Of a stretch of 64,000 nucleotides of DNA, positions 53,960 through 62,684 are shown piece after piece. A program made the position numbers and the translations under genes. This stretch comes from DATEOR01 sp963766725. Its GTDB lineage: Bacteria > Actinomycetota > Thermoleophilia > Gaiellales > Gaiellaceae. The stretch is from contig CAVYBK010000003.1 of NCBI GenBank assembly GCA_963766725.1, positions 21,172-85,171 of the forward strand, written 5' to 3'. The notes beneath the pieces are model-generated. The model saw only the letters and a program-made list of their open reading frames with translations, did not search any database and had not been told where the DNA came from. Numbering within the stretch: position 1 is the first letter of the stretch; each line of letters starts with the position of its first letter.

Positions 53960-54847
53960 CTATGCGGCGGCGGACTCGGGTACGCAGACCGTGACTGCGT
54001 CCGGTTCGACGTCGACGTGGAGGGTCTTCTTCTTGATCCGAGCTCCACCGTCGAGTTCATAGAGCACTTTGCGATTGAACTTGATCTTGACCGAACGGCC
54101 CTTTGTGGTACGCACGAACGGCGACTGCCGTGCCTGCCCGCGAGCGGTACGCGCGAGTGTCCGCATCCATTCGACTCGCCCCTCCGCGGTCACGACTCCG
54201 AGGTCGAGGATGCCGTCATCGGGTCTGGCGCCGTCGAACAACTCGAGCCCCCCCGAAATGGTGCGCACGTTGCCGAAGAGGATGCAGCTTGCTTTTCCCT
54301 CGAACCAGCGTTCGCCATCGACGTCGATCTTTGCCTCGAAGGCCTTCGCGCTCAGGTTCTTGGCTCCCGACCAGATGTAAGCAGCGCGACCGATCCTCTT
54401 TTTCACCTTGCGGCTTGCGTCGTGCACCATTGACGCGTCAAAGCCTGCTCCGGCGAAGACCGCGAAGGCCTCTCCGTTCATGCGTCCGATGTCGAACTTC
54501 TTGTGACGCCCCCGAAGACCATTCGCGACTGCTCCTCGAAGATCGTGCGGGATCTCGAGGTTCGCTGCGAAGAGGTTGGCAGTACCGGCCGGCAGGACTG
54601 CCAGCGTTGCCTTCGTGTGTGCGATGGCGCCCACGCACCGCTGGACCATCCCGTCCCCTCCCCAGACGAAGACCAGGTCGGCGCCGGCCTCGATCGCCAG
54701 TCGAACGCACTCGGGCGCGTCTCGGCTTTTGGCGACCTCGTGCCAGATCGGATTGGAGATTCCTTCCCCTTCGAGTATCCGGCGCAGCTCGGGGAGACCA
54801 CCCCCGAGGCTCTTGCTCGAGTTGGCGACCACCGCGACCGAACTCAT
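53960..54847 (-). CDS. Diacylglycerol-kinase-family lipid kinase (second, soluble type)
   Basis: A 295-residue DAGK/YegS-like kinase without N-terminal helices. It starts MSSVAVVANSSKSLGGGLPE, has the nucleotide motif VFVWGGDGMVQRCVGAI (GGDG), LPAGTANLFAANLEI (GTxN) and GAGFDASMVHDASR. It is only distantly similar to the 49.6-kb kinase. ATG at 54845-54847 overlaps the PAP2 stop as ATGA and it lies 19 bases before ppk1, so all three form an operon. The gene pair PAP2 plus DAGK could interconvert phosphatidic acid or another lipid phosphate. Confidence 0.87.
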   Translation of the reverse strand: MSSVAVVANSSKSLGGGLPELRRILEGEGISNPIWHEVAKSRDAPECVRLAIEAGADLVFVWGGDGMVQRCVGAIAHTKATLAVLPAGTANLFAANLEIPHDLRGAVANGLRGRHKKFDIGRMNGEAFAVFAGAGFDASMVHDASRKVKKRIGRAAYIWSGAKNLSAKAFEAKIDVDGERWFEGKASCILFGNVRTISGGLELFDGARPDDGILDLGVVTAEGRVEWMRTLARTARGQARQSPFVRTTKGRSVKIKFNRKVLYELDGGARIKKKTLHVDVEPDAVTVCVPESAAA

Positions 54848-55683
54848 GCCGACCCTTTCTGTGCGAGCCGGGCCTGGCGCCGCTCGTCGGCCACGATTCC
54901 GACTCGTGTCGCAAGCACAGCGACCAGAATGGCACCGGCGCCGAGCAGCGCGCCTCCGATGACGTCGACCGGATGATGCTCGCCACGGTAGATTCGTGAG
55001 ATTGCGACCAGGACCGGAATCGAGATTACGCCTGCCCAGATGACCACACGGAGCCACGTCTTGTGGGTTCGAGAGGTCAGCAGCAGCCCAATCCCGCAGT
55101 AGACGGCGACGGAAGCCGCGACGTGCCCCGACGGGAAGCTGTGGGCATTGTTGAGGTTGTCGAGTTTCACGACATCTGGGCGATCGCGCGCCACCAAGCC
55201 TGCGATCAGCCGGTAGGTCGACACCTCGACCACGATTGCCGTGAGAAGGAATCCAGCGATCCGCCATCGGCGTCGGAAGGTGAAGTAGATCACCGTCACC
55301 GCGACGACGGCGATGAGAATGCCGGCACCGACCTGCGACATCCAGTACGTCGCGTCATTTAGGAATGGCGTGCGCTGGGACTCCATCCACGCAGGCAACT
55401 GGTCGTCCGTCGCTTCCAACCCGCCGATGGCGAGCACGACCCTCGTAATGAGGAGACCGAGGACAACCCCGATTCCTACGACCAAAAACGACAGGATATT
55501 GGCGACGGTGTAGGAGGCGGCAAATGGATACGCCCGATGGACCAGGGTCTCGAGCCAGGCGGCGTAGCCTCCTTGGCGGGCTTCGAGTATTGGGACGGGT
55601 GCGGAGTCCTCGAGACGGGGCCGGTCGGGTTCGAGCGCCGGCAGCGACGAGGGCAGGACAGCGCGGGCGGTGATGCGGCTCAT
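54844..55683 (-). CDS. PAP2-superfamily membrane phosphatase
   Basis: A 279-residue polytopic phosphatase. The three PAP2 motifs are present: RDRPDVVKLDNL (C1-like), HSFPSGHVAAS (C2, catalytic His) and SRIYRGEHHPVDV (C3, with catalytic His). Six hydrophobic helices are visible, for example ILSFLVVGIGVVLGLLITRV. The N-terminal tail of about 40 residues is cytoplasmic. The substrate is likely a lipid phosphate or undecaprenyl pyrophosphate-type compound. It is the first gene of the minus-strand operon with the DAG-kinase-like and ppk1 genes. Confidence 0.88.
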   Translation of the reverse strand: MSRITARAVLPSSLPALEPDRPRLEDSAPVPILEARQGGYAAWLETLVHRAYPFAASYTVANILSFLVVGIGVVLGLLITRVVLAIGGLEATDDQLPAWMESQRTPFLNDATYWMSQVGAGILIAVVAVTVIYFTFRRRWRIAGFLLTAIVVEVSTYRLIAGLVARDRPDVVKLDNLNNAHSFPSGHVAASVAVYCGIGLLLTSRTHKTWLRVVIWAGVISIPVLVAISRIYRGEHHPVDVIGGALLGAGAILVAVLATRVGIVADERRQARLAQKGSA

Positions 55684-55776
55684 TGGCTTCCTCCGTTCAA
55701 TTCGGTATGTGTGCAGGCTTTGCAGGCACGGCTACCGCTGCGTGCTCTATTCGACCGCGCGGTGGTATTCGCCGCT

Positions 55777-56484
55777 TCAACCATCGTGATCCGCGAGACG
55801 TTGGACGGTGAGAAAGCTTGCGAATGGCTTATGCGCCAGTTGCGAGCCAGGACGTCGCTTTAGCGAGTGGTTTCCGAGGCTCCACAAGACGAGAATGAGC
55901 GCGCTTGCGGCTGCTCCGATCGTGTCCCAGATCAGGTCGGTCGCCGTATCCGTCGTACTGATCACGAGATTCGACCCCGTGGTCGAATCCAGCGTCCACT
56001 CCACGATCTCCCATCCGGCTCCGATTGCCATCCCGAAAAACAGGGCCGTCAAGAAGAACCCAATCCGCTGATGCAACTGTGTGAGATCCTGGAGCTCGGG
56101 GAGGACATCCAGGCGCATGAGGAGGACGCAGAGCAATCCCGTGAGCAACAGCGGGACTGTCGTATGCACGACGTTGTCGTAGTACCTCCACGAGTCGTAA
56201 ACACCCAGGACCTCGCCCCATCCGAGAAGCACCATCGCAACGATCAGACCGGCGTCGTAGAAGCGAGGAAGATTCGCCGCGCGGGCGAGCCCGAGCACGA
56301 CGCACGCCCCGATGAGCGGGGTTACGGGATGGCCCGTGGCGGCCCACACGATCGTGGCGGTCAAGAACAGCAAGCGGCAGACGTCGAGCGGATCGCGGAC
56401 AACCCGCGACCAGTCGCCAAGGATCAGCTTCTGCCAGGTGAGGCTGCCGAGCTGTGAATGAACCGGAGAGGCGAGTTGAGACAC
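55777..56484 (-). CDS. DUF2238-like polytopic membrane protein
   Basis: A 235-residue membrane protein with about six helices, resembling YjdF/DUF2238 proteins of unknown function. Segments include LLFLTATIVWAATGHPVTPL, YDAGLIVAMVLLGWGEVLGV, YYDNVVHTTVPLLLTGLLCV and GAGWEIVEWTLDSTTGSN, the last being the usual conserved WE-containing helix end. GTG at 56482-56484 is chosen because AGGAGGTTGAC lies just upstream. It ends about 95 bases before the PAP2 operon; co-transcription is possible. Confidence 0.72.
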   Translation of the reverse strand: MSQLASPVHSQLGSLTWQKLILGDWSRVVRDPLDVCRLLFLTATIVWAATGHPVTPLIGACVVLGLARAANLPRFYDAGLIVAMVLLGWGEVLGVYDSWRYYDNVVHTTVPLLLTGLLCVLLMRLDVLPELQDLTQLHQRIGFFLTALFFGMAIGAGWEIVEWTLDSTTGSNLVISTTDTATDLIWDTIGAAASALILVLWSLGNHSLKRRPGSQLAHKPFASFLTVQRLADHDG

Positions 56485-56550
56485 GTCAACCTCCTGTCTG
56501 CGTGCAGCAAGCGGCAAGAAGACGAGAGTTGGGAGTTGTGAATTCCGTGG

Positions 56551-57114
56551 TCACGGGATCGCAAGCTCCAAGCCGACGATCAAGAGTCCAACCAAGGAGT
56601 TCACAGCTGCCGCACCAACGAGTCCTGCCGTGCCGTGGCCCGCGCGATGCGAGAAAACAACGCCCCAGCCGATGAGCATCGCCACGCCCACCACCGTGGC
56701 GAAGCTGAAAGCCGCATCTTCTCCCAGGACGCCGAGGGCGCCCAGTGCCAACGGCAGCGAGAGCGGCAAGGTTGCCTGGAAGATCGGCCATTCGCGAGTG
56801 CCGACACGCCGCACATCCTCCGGATGCATGCGCCGCTTCCCTTGGAGCCGCTCGGCAAGAAGGTACGCATACACGCGCGCGGCCCAGATGACCGCCCCGG
56901 TAGAGAGGAGGACGCCGAAAGCTCGAGACGACGTCACCGAGTCGCTCTCGTGCATGCTGGCAACACCGGCTGTTGCGAGGATCGTTCCGTAGATGACAGC
57001 GGCGAGATTGGGCGACCTTTTGCCCGCGACCCGACTCGGGAGGTACTTGAACCTAATCGCCTTGGAGGGATCACTGCGCTTAGTCGGACTGGCGGCGCTA
57101 TGGGCAGCGATCAT
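56551..57114 (-). CDS. Hypothetical membrane protein, 187 residues
   Basis: No family recognised. Four to five hydrophobic segments: NLAAVIYGTILATAGVASMH, AFGVLLSTGAVIWAARVYAY, FQATLPLSLPLALGALGVLG, SFATVVGVAMLIGWGVVFSH and the C-terminal AAAVNSLVGLLIVGLELAIP. Between helices 2 and 3 lies a cytoplasmic RLQGKRRMHPEDVRRVGT loop. The start is uncertain because the first 35 residues are polar and may not be translated; a later start near the first helix is possible. It sits 38 bases after the DUF4234-like gene on the same strand. Confidence 0.6.
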   Translation of the reverse strand: MIAAHSAASPTKRSDPSKAIRFKYLPSRVAGKRSPNLAAVIYGTILATAGVASMHESDSVTSSRAFGVLLSTGAVIWAARVYAYLLAERLQGKRRMHPEDVRRVGTREWPIFQATLPLSLPLALGALGVLGEDAAFSFATVVGVAMLIGWGVVFSHRAGHGTAGLVGAAAVNSLVGLLIVGLELAIP

Positions 57115-57152
57115 GGCGGTCTCGCCGGAATGGGCTCACACGATCCGTGTTC

Positions 57153-57614
57153 TCAACTCGCTTCCGCCGTTGCCCTCCACGCAGAGCTGAGTCCACTCTG
57201 CATATAGCCGTACAAGGCGGGCGAGAAAACGAGGAACAGCACGAAGCCGAGCCAGCCGTTGATCGGTGTCTGCCCGTTCAGGCGCTGGGCTGCCTGAATG
57301 CGCTGAAAGGTCGTGACCGTTGTCCAGATAGCCGGCACCACGATCAGCCCGCCAGGGAAGAGCGCGAGCACCGACTTTGTCGGGTTGTCGCCGAGCTCTT
57401 TCGCGCTGCGTGCCCGGCCGTAGTCGGCCATCTCACGGTTGATGAAGTACCACCAGAAGAGCACATAGATCCCCAGGGTCACGATCGAAAGAACCGCGAC
57501 CGTGATCGGACCACGGATCTTCGCGGTCGAGCCGGGCGCAATCGCTACGTGATTCGCCGTCGCCGACGGCGGAGCGCCGGCAGAGGATGCATTCGGCGGG
57601 GAAGGGACGGACAT
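57153..57614 (-). CDS. DUF4234-family membrane protein
   Basis: A 153-residue protein with the DUF4234 pattern: a Pro/Ala-rich N-terminus, then helix VAVLSIVTLGIYVLFWWYFI, a polar GRARSAKELGDNP loop, and helices LALFPGGLIVVPAIWTTVTT and INGWLGFVLFLVFSPALYGY. This VTLGIY...WY...N pattern is the same as in the segment inserted in the 19.7-22.3 kb MMPL transporter, so two forms exist in this window. ATG at 57612-57614 follows AGGAGCCGAAA. Function is unknown for the family. Confidence 0.75.
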   Translation of the reverse strand: MSVPSPPNASSAGAPPSATANHVAIAPGSTAKIRGPITVAVLSIVTLGIYVLFWWYFINREMADYGRARSAKELGDNPTKSVLALFPGGLIVVPAIWTTVTTFQRIQAAQRLNGQTPINGWLGFVLFLVFSPALYGYMQSGLSSAWRATAEAS

Positions 57615-57801
57615 TTTCGGCTCCTAACGCTTGCGTTTTGCGTGCGACCGCTCAGGTCGACGCGCTACGCCGGCCGAGTGTCGGAGCCGGAAGAGATTGC
57701 CTGCCTAAAGGTTGGGACAGGGCCAATCCACCCTAACACCATCGGGCACGAGAGTCGAACTGGCCGCGGCTGCACGCGCTAGACTCGACGCTGGGGGTCA
57801 G

Positions 57802-58386
57802 ATGAGTTACCGCGAGACCGATCATCTGCGTGTTCTGATCGCGAACGAGCGCAAGGATCGCCTGGCTCTCGTCGCGCCCATCGTCGCCGCTCTCGGGCAC
57901 GAGGTGATCGCGCGCGAGATCGAAGTGGAGGACGTCGGAGCCGTGACGGCGCGGGAACGGCCGGACGTAGCCCTCGTCGGTCTCGGCGAAAGCTCCGAGC
58001 ACGCTCTCCACCTGGTCGAGAAGATCGTGCACGAGTCCGCGTGCCCGGTCATCGCCCTCATCCACGCGCCCGATCCGGACTTCGTCAAGGAGGCATCCAA
58101 GCGTGGCGTCTTCGCCTACATCACCGATGCCGACGCCAAGGACTGGCAGAGCTCGATCGACATCGTGCTGCGCCGCTTCGCTGAGTACCACGACCTCGAA
58201 GGCGCCTTCGGCCGCCGCGCCATCACGGAGCGGGCGAAGGGCATTCTCATGGAACGCCACTCGATCGACGAAGGGGCAGCTTTTGAGCTACTCCGTGAGC
58301 ACTCGCGCTCGGCGAACCGAAAGCTCGTCGACGTATCTTCGGCAGTCGTTGACGGCCACCGCTTGCTGCCGAAGCAGCCGCACTAA
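57802..58386 (+). CDS. ANTAR-domain response regulator
   Basis: A 194-residue RNA-binding antitermination regulator. The N-terminal receiver-like domain (residues 1-125) has the expected DVALVGLG strand end and KDW near the later Lys position. The C-terminal ANTAR domain (about 140-185) reads ERAKGILMERHSIDEGAAFE, then LREHSRSANRKLVDVSSAVV, with the conserved AKGxLM and Arg-Ser-x-Asn residues. It binds paired RNA hairpins near terminators; no target is visible here. ATG at 57802 was chosen because the receiver begins there; TAGACT at 57780 suggests a short 5' leader. Confidence 0.85.
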   Translation: MSYRETDHLRVLIANERKDRLALVAPIVAALGHEVIAREIEVEDVGAVTARERPDVALVGLGESSEHALHLVEKIVHESACPVIALIHAPDPDFVKEASKRGVFAYITDADAKDWQSSIDIVLRRFAEYHDLEGAFGRRAITERAKGILMERHSIDEGAAFELLREHSRSANRKLVDVSSAVVDGHRLLPKQPH

Positions 58387-58741
58387 CCCGCCGGGTCAGG
58401 GCACGTAAGCCTTTTCGGGCGAATAGCGGTCTATGCCCGCCGCTTCGGAAACGACTACGCGGTCGAGCGCGACGACCTGACCGTCCCCCGAAACGGTCGT
58501 CGAGGACGATCTCCGCTTGCGACGAGACGGATATGTGTGGCTCCTCGCATTGCGGCGTGACGATCGCTCTCGATGCAACTCCGGAATGTTGGGGCCGGAG
58601 GATAGACACTAAGGAATGCGGCTAGCTCGCTCGATCTCCGAATCACGGGTGGTAAGGTGAACTGGCGCGCTCTAGAACACGGCGGGCGATCTTTCCGGCT
58701 CCAGCATTCGGTCGGGGTGGATGCCAACCCAGGAGCCGCGC
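58387..58741. other. Non-coding stretch with a duplicated kinase leader
   Basis: Positions 58387-58640 show no supported gene; the open frames are antisense and Arg/Ser-rich. From about 58645 to 58741 the sequence matches the leader of the 49.6-kb kinase in blocks (GGTGGTAA, CGGCGGGC, CCGGCTCCAGCA, AGGAGC), placing a copied promoter/leader before the remnant. Confidence 0.5.
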
Positions 58742-58878
58742 ATGTCTTCGTCCGAGCACCCACCCGAGGCCGACCCTGCGGGTCACCCTCCAGTATGACG
58801 TCGCCCACGTCTGCGTTCCGGCGGGGACGCGCAACCACTTCGCGGCCGACCTCGGGCTCGACCGTCGGGTGACTGTAG
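58742..58878 (+). pseudogene. Truncated remnant of the diacylglycerol-kinase-like gene at 49.6 kb
   Basis: The ATG is followed by MSSSEHPPEADPAGHPPV, similar to the start of the intact kinase, then a jump in frame to YDVAHVCVPAGTRNHFAADL, matching residues about 215-240 of that protein (VAHVCVPAGTRNHFALDLGL). About 200 codons, including the helices and GGDG motif, are missing. Similarity ends after LGLDR. No function can remain. Confidence 0.75.
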
Positions 58879-59014
58879 GGCATGCACAAGGTGTAACCGG
58901 GATCTTTCGCTTCCCCACTCGAGGCGGACGACTTATCTCGCTTGGGCGGCTGCGGAGATGATCTCTTGTCGCCCGCCGAACGTCAACTGGCCGATAGACC
59001 TTCAGCGACCGCCC
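58879..59014. other. Short stretch with no supported gene
   Basis: Between the kinase remnant and the stop of the M1 peptidase gene nothing gene-like or strongly structured was seen. Confidence 0.4.
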
Positions 59015-61189
59015 TCAGTGACGGAGTGCCCCGGCCAAGGAGGCCGGGTCACTCTCGGCTTCTCTAGCGGCGCAGCGCCCACCGAGCTGCGACGCGGCGC
59101 TGAGCGTCCAGCTCGGGAGCGAGGCCGACTGAGAAGCGATCGCCGTCGCGACGTCGGGCTTCCCCGGCGTGAAGAGCCAGGTGTCGAAGAGCTCATCGAG
59201 ATCCTCACCGGACACTCGCTCCGCGAGTGCGATGAACTCGCTCGTCTTGACGTTGTCACCCTCGCGCGACCTCGCCCAGCGCCGAAGGATCTCGAAGAAG
59301 TCGTCGTCCCCAACAGCGAGCCGGAGTTGCTGTAGCGTCATCGCCCCGCGTCCGTAGATCGCGAAGTCGAACAGGAACTCGGGCGTCGGGTTCCCGATTA
59401 CGACGGACCAGAATGGGTCGTCCTCCGGAATCCCGTTGTAGAGGTCGTCGAAGCTCTCCTGCACGGTGGCCTGACCCTCGTGCTCGGTCCAGAGCCACTC
59501 CGCGTACGTCGCGAAGCCTTCGTTCAGCCAGATGTGCTTCCATGCGGCCAGCGCGAGGCTGTCGCCGTACCACTGGTGCGTGAGCTCGTGTGCGACCACG
59601 ATGTCTCCGAGGCCTGGAACCGTCCAGAAGACCGGCGAATAGACGGGTCGCGTCTGGTTCTCGAGCGCGAAGCCGATCTCGACGTCGTCCACGATGCCCC
59701 CCGAGGTCGAGAACGGATACTCGCCGAACACGCTCGAGAGGAAATCGAGGATCTCGCCTTCCCTCGCCAGCGAAGCAGCGATGTCCTCACCGATCGGCGG
59801 AGGAGCATCCGCCTGCGTCCCGACGATCCAATCGTTTGGGTTCGGGGCGCTACTCCCAGGCGCACCCGGTACCTGCCATCCGTCGAAGGTCGCGCCGTCG
59901 TCTTCGAACGACGTCGTCCCCTTGCCCGTAGACACGACGATGTCGTCAACGAACGCGCCGGCGAGTTGAATGAAGTCGTCGCTGGCATAGCTGATCGAGA
60001 CGCGGGCCGTCTTGCCGGCGAATCGCGAAAGGTCGACAGTCCACTGCTCCCAGCCGTGGCTGGAACCGCTCGCGGCCCACCACTCTCCCGAGGTCCCCTC
60101 AGGTGAACAGGTGCCGTCGCCATTGTCCGTCTGGTAATGGGTCAGGAAGGGATGCAGTTCGTGCCAGAACGGACAGGAGAAGCCGGTGTCTTGGCTCGTA
60201 TGGCCATTGAGATCCCGAAGCGTTGTCCAGTTGGTTCCCCCCACGGTCCGCGCCTCGACGAATACGAAATCCCAGTTCGGCTCGGTGTCCCGCGCGATCC
60301 AAAACGAGAGCGATGCTCCGCCGGCCGGAACGGAGATCCTCCGCGCCAAACGCTTATAGGACGGATCGCCCTTCTGCGAGATCGCATACTGCTCGCCGGT
60401 TCGCGGCTCGGGCACACTGAAGAGCGCGGGGTCAATCGCGTCCCAGATGCGAATCCCGTTGTGACTGTACGAGGTGAGATCGAACTGGCCCATCGTCGCA
60501 GTGGCCAAGTACGACGCCATCGGCTCTTTGGCATTCCACAACCAGTGGCTCCGGCCATTCTTCGTCCACTTTCGGACCAGCTTGCCGTTGGCGACAGCTT
60601 CGACTCCCGCCGGCACGGTGATATTGAAGGTGTACGCAGCCTTGTCGAGCGGATGGTCGTTCGCGGGGAACCATGTCGCCGCAACGTGCGGCTCGCCCGC
60701 GATGACAGCTCCGTCGTCGGTCGCAATGAACCCGCTGATTCCGAGCTCGTCTTCGATGGGCTCGGGAATACCGTGATAACGGACGACCACCAAGAACGGT
60801 TCGCCGCGCGGCAGGCCCTCGGCCGGCGTGACGGTGAGCTCGCCCCCATCGCGAGTCCACGTCGCGAGTGAGCCGGCGACTTTGATCGAATCGACGGTCA
60901 AACCGACGAAGTCGAGGTTGAACCTCGACAGGTTTTGTGTCGCGCGCGCCCGAATCGTCGCGGTACCCCGCAGGACGTCCGTATCAGGGTTGTAGGCGAT
61001 GTCCAGGAGGTAGTGCTTGACGTCGTATCCTCCATTGCCGTCTAGCGGAAAATACGGGTCCCCGAGTCCTGCCGATCCGGGACTGAAGGTTGCTCCTGCG
61101 GCAATCGCCGCCGTCCACGTCATGCATGCGCCGAGCATGACGCCCACGACACCGACGCCACGGAGCCAACGGGCCGATCGCGTTCTCAT
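59015..61189 (-). CDS. Secreted M1-family metallopeptidase with an inserted immune-inhibitor-like domain
   Basis: A 724-residue zinc aminopeptidase-like enzyme. The N-terminus (VGVVGVMLGACMTWTAAIAA) is a signal peptide. The M1 N-terminal beta domain follows (GISGFIATDDGAVIAGEPHV). The zinc site is VAHELTHQWYGDSLA near residue 530 with NEGFATYAEW about 20 residues later, a complete HExxH-x18-E set. Between the two lies an extra domain of about 150 residues (LSFWIARDTEPNWDFVFVEA, FAGKTARVSISYASDDFIQL) resembling the jelly-roll domain of immune inhibitor A-type proteases. It is monocistronic. The C-terminal tail is Ala/Arg-rich and may be read through a small indel. Confidence 0.87.
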   Translation of the reverse strand: MRTRSARWLRGVGVVGVMLGACMTWTAAIAAGATFSPGSAGLGDPYFPLDGNGGYDVKHYLLDIAYNPDTDVLRGTATIRARATQNLSRFNLDFVGLTVDSIKVAGSLATWTRDGGELTVTPAEGLPRGEPFLVVVRYHGIPEPIEDELGISGFIATDDGAVIAGEPHVAATWFPANDHPLDKAAYTFNITVPAGVEAVANGKLVRKWTKNGRSHWLWNAKEPMASYLATATMGQFDLTSYSHNGIRIWDAIDPALFSVPEPRTGEQYAISQKGDPSYKRLARRISVPAGGASLSFWIARDTEPNWDFVFVEARTVGGTNWTTLRDLNGHTSQDTGFSCPFWHELHPFLTHYQTDNGDGTCSPEGTSGEWWAASGSSHGWEQWTVDLSRFAGKTARVSISYASDDFIQLAGAFVDDIVVSTGKGTTSFEDDGATFDGWQVPGAPGSSAPNPNDWIVGTQADAPPPIGEDIAASLAREGEILDFLSSVFGEYPFSTSGGIVDDVEIGFALENQTRPVYSPVFWTVPGLGDIVVAHELTHQWYGDSLALAAWKHIWLNEGFATYAEWLWTEHEGQATVQESFDDLYNGIPEDDPFWSVVIGNPTPEFLFDFAIYGRGAMTLQQLRLAVGDDDFFEILRRWARSREGDNVKTSEFIALAERVSGEDLDELFDTWLFTPGKPDVATAIASQSASLPSWTLSAASQLGGRCAAREAESDPASLAGALRH

Positions 61190-61444
61190 TTGCCGCCCCT
61201 TTCGTGCCGCTTACCCCAGTGAGCGGCGCCTGACCGCTCCTAGCTGCGGCCCGCTCTCGCCGAACTGCCAGCCGCCGCAGCAGGGCTAGTCTCCTTCGTC
61301 TCAATGTGCGAGTCAAGGATCGCTCCCAGTACAACCCTCTGGGTCGGCTCAGCGGGCACAGAGCGAGAAAGCCGGTCAGATTGGCACGAGGCGTTCGCAG
61401 GCGTCGTCAGGCCAGACGCGCTCAGCCGCGGACGGCGTGCGAGC

Positions 61445-61768
61445 CTAACTCCACGGGCGGCCCGGCCGCCTTCTCTCATCTGGCGGGAAAGCTCGGAACG
61501 GCTCGTGTGTCTGAACGACGAGGCAGCTCTTGTGGCGCTCGACCACGTTCTCGAGTTCCAGGTCTTCGTGCCCTGGGACGAGGAAGAAACGGCCATCCCA
61601 CCTGCGAACGCGCAGGTAGTCCAAGACGCTCACGGCGAGGCGCTCTGCGCATGCATCCCCTCCGCATTCGCAGAGAAGGTCAAGCTCGGCGGCGTCCTCT
61701 CCGCCCTCCCCAAACTGCTTTTCGTTCTCGGCTTGCCGCCTTGCTCGCTCGACCTCGGTACGCGTCAT
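61445..61768 (-). CDS. Small conserved actinobacterial protein with a Cys-rich centre
   Basis: A 107-residue protein. After an N-terminal helix TEVERARRQAENEKQFGEGG comes LLCECGGDACAERLAVSVLD with three Cys (CEC...C), then RRWDGRFFLVPGHEDLELEN and ERHKSCLVVQTHEPF. This order (CEC..C, YxxVR, FxVxPGHExxxxExVVERHxxYxVV) is a recurring pattern of small uncharacterised actinobacterial proteins. A metal-binding role is possible. ATG at 61766-61768 (MTRTEVE) was chosen over an ATG four codons upstream. Opposite-strand open frames here are shadows. Confidence 0.7.
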   Translation of the reverse strand: MTRTEVERARRQAENEKQFGEGGEDAAELDLLCECGGDACAERLAVSVLDYLRVRRWDGRFFLVPGHEDLELENVVERHKSCLVVQTHEPFRAFPPDERRRPGRPWS

Positions 61769-61840
61769 CGAGCAACTCAACGTACTCGGCTTTGACGGGG
61801 AAGGCGCACCCGTCGTCGGGAACCGGTGCGCCCCCTCGTC

Positions 61841-62020
61841 CTACGCGTGGCCGAGCCTGAGCTGGCCCGCGAACCGCGTACGCCAGGTGCCGGACGCCAG
61901 GGGAGTTCGGCGCAAGCGCGGCGTCTTCACGAACTTCGAAGCGAGTTCCGATTCACGGGCCTCGCGAAGAAGATCCGCATGGCGCTCGCGGTGATACCGC
62001 AGATGAGATTCAGGATTCAT
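61841..62020 (-). CDS. Small basic protein, 59 residues
   Basis: ATG at 62018-62020 is preceded by GGAAGGAGGGAGCC, an almost ideal ribosome-binding site. The product starts MNPESHLRYHRERHADLLRE, continues as charged helix (AREsELASKFVKTPRLRRTP) and ends in a Gly/Arg tail at TAG 61841-61843. It is shorter than usual gene-calling limits and was found by its translation signal. No family is recognised; a nucleic-acid-binding role is conceivable from its charge. Confidence 0.6.
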   Translation of the reverse strand: MNPESHLRYHRERHADLLREARESELASKFVKTPRLRRTPLASGTWRTRFAGQLRLGHA

Positions 62021-62133
62021 GGCTCCCTCCTTCCACCATCAGGACGCGGTGGGAGACGGGCATCTTCCGGCGGCTCTTGAATCACAGATGGCTTGAAACC
62101 TGCGATGGAGGCGGCGGGGGCGGCCAAAGAGGA

Positions 62134-62164
62134 AGCCCGGCCGCGCCCCCAACGCAGCCGGGCT
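62134..62164 (-). terminator. Rho-independent-type terminator of the 62.2-kb gene
   Basis: On the minus strand AGCCCGGC and GCCGGGCT form an eight-base stem with a 15-base loop, starting 12 bases after the TAG at 62176-62178 and followed by TTCCTCTTT. Confidence 0.6.
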
Positions 62165-62175
62165 GCCGCAGACCT

Positions 62176-62457
62176 CTAGTGGTGGTTCGACGTCACCTGG
62201 TAGCAGGCGATGTCGTATTGGGAGACCGCATGGGTGCTCCCGTGCGCAAGCGATGGCGTGCCGTCACTTCCCGCGTAGACGGTCTCCGCATGTGCAAAGC
62301 CGGCAGTGAGAAAGCCAGCAGGCTCCATCGTCGCTCCCTCCTCACCGCACTCAGCCCCAGGCTGTCCGGTGCCAGCCGGATTCGACGCTGCGAGCCCGGC
62401 CGCGGGGGCCAGGGCCAGCAGGCCGCAAGCGAGTAGTGCGACCAGAGTCTCTTTCAT
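62176..62457 (-). CDS. Small secreted protein
   Basis: A 93-residue exported protein. The signal peptide is MKETLVALLACGLLALAPAA with a probable cut after GLAA. The mature part has few hydrophobic residues, with Cys in GAECGEEGATMEPAGF and DIACYQVTSNHH, so a disulfide is possible. ATG at 62455-62457 is preferred because GGAGGGAATC lies upstream. It is followed by a terminator hairpin. No family is recognised. Confidence 0.65.
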   Translation of the reverse strand: MKETLVALLACGLLALAPAAGLAASNPAGTGQPGAECGEEGATMEPAGFLTAGFAHAETVYAGSDGTPSLAHGSTHAVSQYDIACYQVTSNHH

Positions 62458-62684
62458 GATTCCCTCCTCGCCTGCCATCGACTACGGACCCTTACGCCCA
62501 GATCCTTGCCACGGATTCCTCGGCCCGGGCCTTGCTCGATAACAGGCCGCTCGCCGCACACTCCTACGCGCCGTCGTCGCTCGGCTACTCGGGGCGGAAG
62601 CGGTAGGCAGGAACGCTTGCGGAGCGAACGACCTCCCGGCTTTCCACCCCGAGGCTGATCTGGGATCCTCCTGCTCGAGAGGAA

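Noticed and set aside
58396..58578. Minus-strand 60-codon frame ending VALDRVVVSEAAGIDRY...
   Set aside because: The end looks mildly protein-like, but there is no ribosome-binding site and the first half is Arg/Ser-rich; not supportable alone.
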